NCBI RefSeq assembly: GCF_015679985.1
Contig: NZ_CP049239.1
Coordinates: 1,674,001 to 1,738,000, forward strand
Reading direction: 5' to 3'
DNA from: Campylobacter concisus
GTDB lineage: Bacteria; Campylobacterota; Campylobacteria; Campylobacterales; Campylobacteraceae
DNA: 64,000 nt
In this document: positions 62,888 through 64,000 of the stretch, piece by piece
Layout: each line of letters opens with the position of its first letter
Position numbering within the stretch: the first letter of the stretch is position 1
Made by a program: the position numbers and the translations under genes
The notes under the pieces: model-generated
Seen by the model: the letters and a program-made list of their open reading frames with translations, nothing else
What the model was told of the DNA's origin: nothing
Databases searched by the model: none

Positions 62888-63238
62888 GGTTTTGGCAAGA
62901 ATTTTTAAAGAACTTACCAACTTTATTTAATGCCACTTGTTCACTTAAATTTACACCCATATTGCCAAAAATTTGGCTATAAAAATACTTCTTTTTCATC
63001 GCAATCTTTCGTCTTTATTTTGAATGCTTGGATTATATCTTTTTGAAATTTAATTTCTTATAATTTTAAATGAAAGTAAGATTTTAGGGCTCATAGCAAG
63101 CTTAAAAGCTTTGTTAAATTGATAGTCTTTACAAATTTAACCCGCCAAAAATAGTAAGTATTAACAAAATTTATACAATTAAATTTATAAATTTTTAAAT
63201 GGTTTATGCCAGAAAATTTAAACCATTTTTATGAAAAT
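62888..63238. other. Intergenic region between the oxidoreductase gene and recJ
   Basis: This AT-rich stretch of about 350 bases holds the hairpin that ends the oxidoreductase transcript near its right end. No gene or RNA is evident in the rest. Confidence 0.45.
63197..63228 (-). terminator. Hairpin after the oxidoreductase gene
   Basis: AAATGGTTTA/TAAACCATTT forms a perfect 10-bp stem with a 12-base loop, about 10 bases after the stop codon. The minus-strand sequence after it begins AAAAATTT, so a T-run is absent; the plus strand has TTATG. Confidence 0.5.
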
Positions 63239-63790
63239 TTATTCTAAATTTCGCAAAAACTCCGCGTATTCTCTAGAGCCTTGCTCTAAATCGTCCTGGC
63301 TCGATACGTAGTCCACACCCGGAGTCTCTTCGGCGCCGTAAAATGCGAAAAAGTCGCGGTAATCGGCGCGAAAATAGTATTTAAATGCAAGCTCAAACGG
63401 CGTAAGAACCTCGCGCAAGCTAAAATGATAGCGTCCTTGCGGGCAGTAATCGCTCTTTTTGATGCCTGCGGTCACGGCTAGAGCTACCTTGCGCCCCGCT
63501 ATGCCGTCCGAACCCCGTCCGTAGGCAAAGCCATGCGTCATCACCGCGTCGATCCACGATTTTAAAATCGGAGGGTAGGAGAAGTTGTGAAGTGGAAACT
63601 GCAAAACGAGGGCATCGTGGGCTCTGATGAGCTCTTGCTCGCACGCAGCGTCGATACTGCCGCCCCCATAAACCTGCGTCAAATCATGAATGCTAAAGTG
63701 CTGCGGCTCTTTGAGAGCCTCTTGTAGCAAGCGTTTGTTTATGACCGAGTTTTGGATATCAGGGTATGCTAAGATGATTAGAGTTTTCAT
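63239..63790 (-). CDS. NAD(P)H-dependent flavodoxin-fold oxidoreductase
   Basis: The 183-aa protein starts at ATG 63788-63790 (MKTLIILAYPDIQNS) with AAGGAG. It belongs to the NQO/KefF/MdaB-like group of FMN or FAD quinone reductases. The LVLQFPLHNFSYPPILKSWIDAV region near 76-98 carries the flavin-contacting Pro/Trp segment, and GIAGRKVALAVTAG near 111-124 follows. Codon choice is rich in G and C (cgc, gcg, tcg, ccc) compared with recJ and pyrG on either side. It sits between two genes adjacent in C. jejuni, so recent insertion is likely. Confidence 0.88.
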   Translation of the reverse strand: MKTLIILAYPDIQNSVINKRLLQEALKEPQHFSIHDLTQVYGGGSIDAACEQELIRAHDALVLQFPLHNFSYPPILKSWIDAVMTHGFAYGRGSDGIAGRKVALAVTAGIKKSDYCPQGRYHFSLREVLTPFELAFKYYFRADYRDFFAFYGAEETPGVDYVSSQDDLEQGSREYAEFLRNLE

Positions 63791-63872
63791 TTTTCTCCTT
63801 AAAAATTTATAGAAAGAAGTGGGATTTATTTGGCAAATAATTGAATAAAACAGCAAAATTTTTAAAAGAATT

Positions 63873-63894
63873 TTTAGAGCCAGATGGCTCTAAA
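63873..63894 (-). terminator. pyrG terminator
   Basis: TTTAGAGCC/GGCTCTAAA is a perfect 9-bp stem with a 4-base loop, immediately after the pyrG stop. It would end the pyrG transcript before the oxidoreductase gene. Confidence 0.7.
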
Positions 63895-63895
63895 T

Positions 63896-64000
63896 TTAAG
63901 ATTTGACGTTTTCTAAACTTGCCTTTATAAAGCCTAATATCACAGGATTTGGTTTAGTTAGACGGCTAGTAAATTCAGGATGACACTGCACGCCCACAAA
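63896..64000 (-). CDS. pyrG: CTP synthase PyrG, C-terminal end (cut by window edge)
   Basis: Only the last 34 residues are visible. They begin [19 protein letters not shown], which contains the catalytic His and Glu of the glutamine amidotransferase domain (HPE) that ends CTP synthase. The body lies beyond base 64000. PyrG aminates UTP to CTP. Gene order pyrG-recJ supports the call. The Phe usual before HPE in this motif is Cys here. Confidence 0.88.
   Translation of the reverse strand, partial: FVGVQCHPEFTSRLTKPNPVILGFIKASLENVKS

Overview
The window looks like chromosomal DNA of a Campylobacter, most likely of the C. concisus group (inference). The sequence is AT-rich with many 'aaattt' runs, encodes small epsilonproteobacterial versions of the core proteins, and keeps C. 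jejuni-like gene neighbourhoods: NifU-like/190-aa gene/murE/ybaB/PDZ protein/ispA/tkt, mscS/carbonic anhydrase/BI-1/secG/frr, and pyrG/recJ. A clade II (Sec-exported) nosZ at the left edge fits a N2O-respiring Campylobacter.

Layout. 1-1334: the 5' end of nosZ (minus) behind a secreted beta-propeller-like gene. 1708-3671: a plus-strand moaC operon with a DUF493 gene and a coiled-coil protein, closed by a strong terminator. 3781-11398: minus-strand housekeeping genes uppP, tkt, ispA, a PDZ protein, ybaB, panD, murE, a 190-aa protein and a NifU-like protein. 11608-14645: an NMT1/TauT-type ABC importer whose first gene encodes a short protein carrying the cysteine motifs of the [FeFe]-hydrogenase H-cluster domain. 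14769-15770: a 333-aa protein of unknown function. 16055-30014: the complete S10-spc-alpha ribosomal supercluster, all minus, including secY, map, infA, rpmJ and rpoA.

30272-34369: a type IIG restriction-modification enzyme ending in a G12 tract, followed by an AAA ATPase. 34448-35853: a periplasmic protein and rnhB. 35899-39518: tpx, a frameshifted cystathionine gamma-synthase-family gene, a DIP1984-family gene and patB. 40013-43902: sodB and a DctPQM TRAP transporter. 43928-48749: two tandem diguanylate cyclases, a very acidic 52-aa protein, an MscS channel and a carbonic anhydrase. 48920-51899: BI-1, ThiD2-like, secG, polysaccharide deacetylase and frr. 52370-53136: five tRNA genes with a small lipoprotein gene among them. 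53239-58206: a WaaP-like kinase, a PepSY protein, nrdB, a lipoprotein, a nitrilase-family gene and pcm. 58243-64000: an outer-membrane barrel, a TonB-dependent copper-type receptor, recJ, a flavodoxin-fold oxidoreductase and the 3' end of pyrG.

The points most worth following up are the H-cluster-like protein joined to an ABC importer, the poly-G tract at the junction of the type IIG enzyme and its ATPase neighbour, the A8 frameshift in the transsulfuration gene, several structured spacers inside the ribosomal operon, the small genes at 46099 and 52518, and two G/C-richer genes flanking recJ that look acquired. No CRISPR array, prophage, insertion sequence or rRNA was seen.
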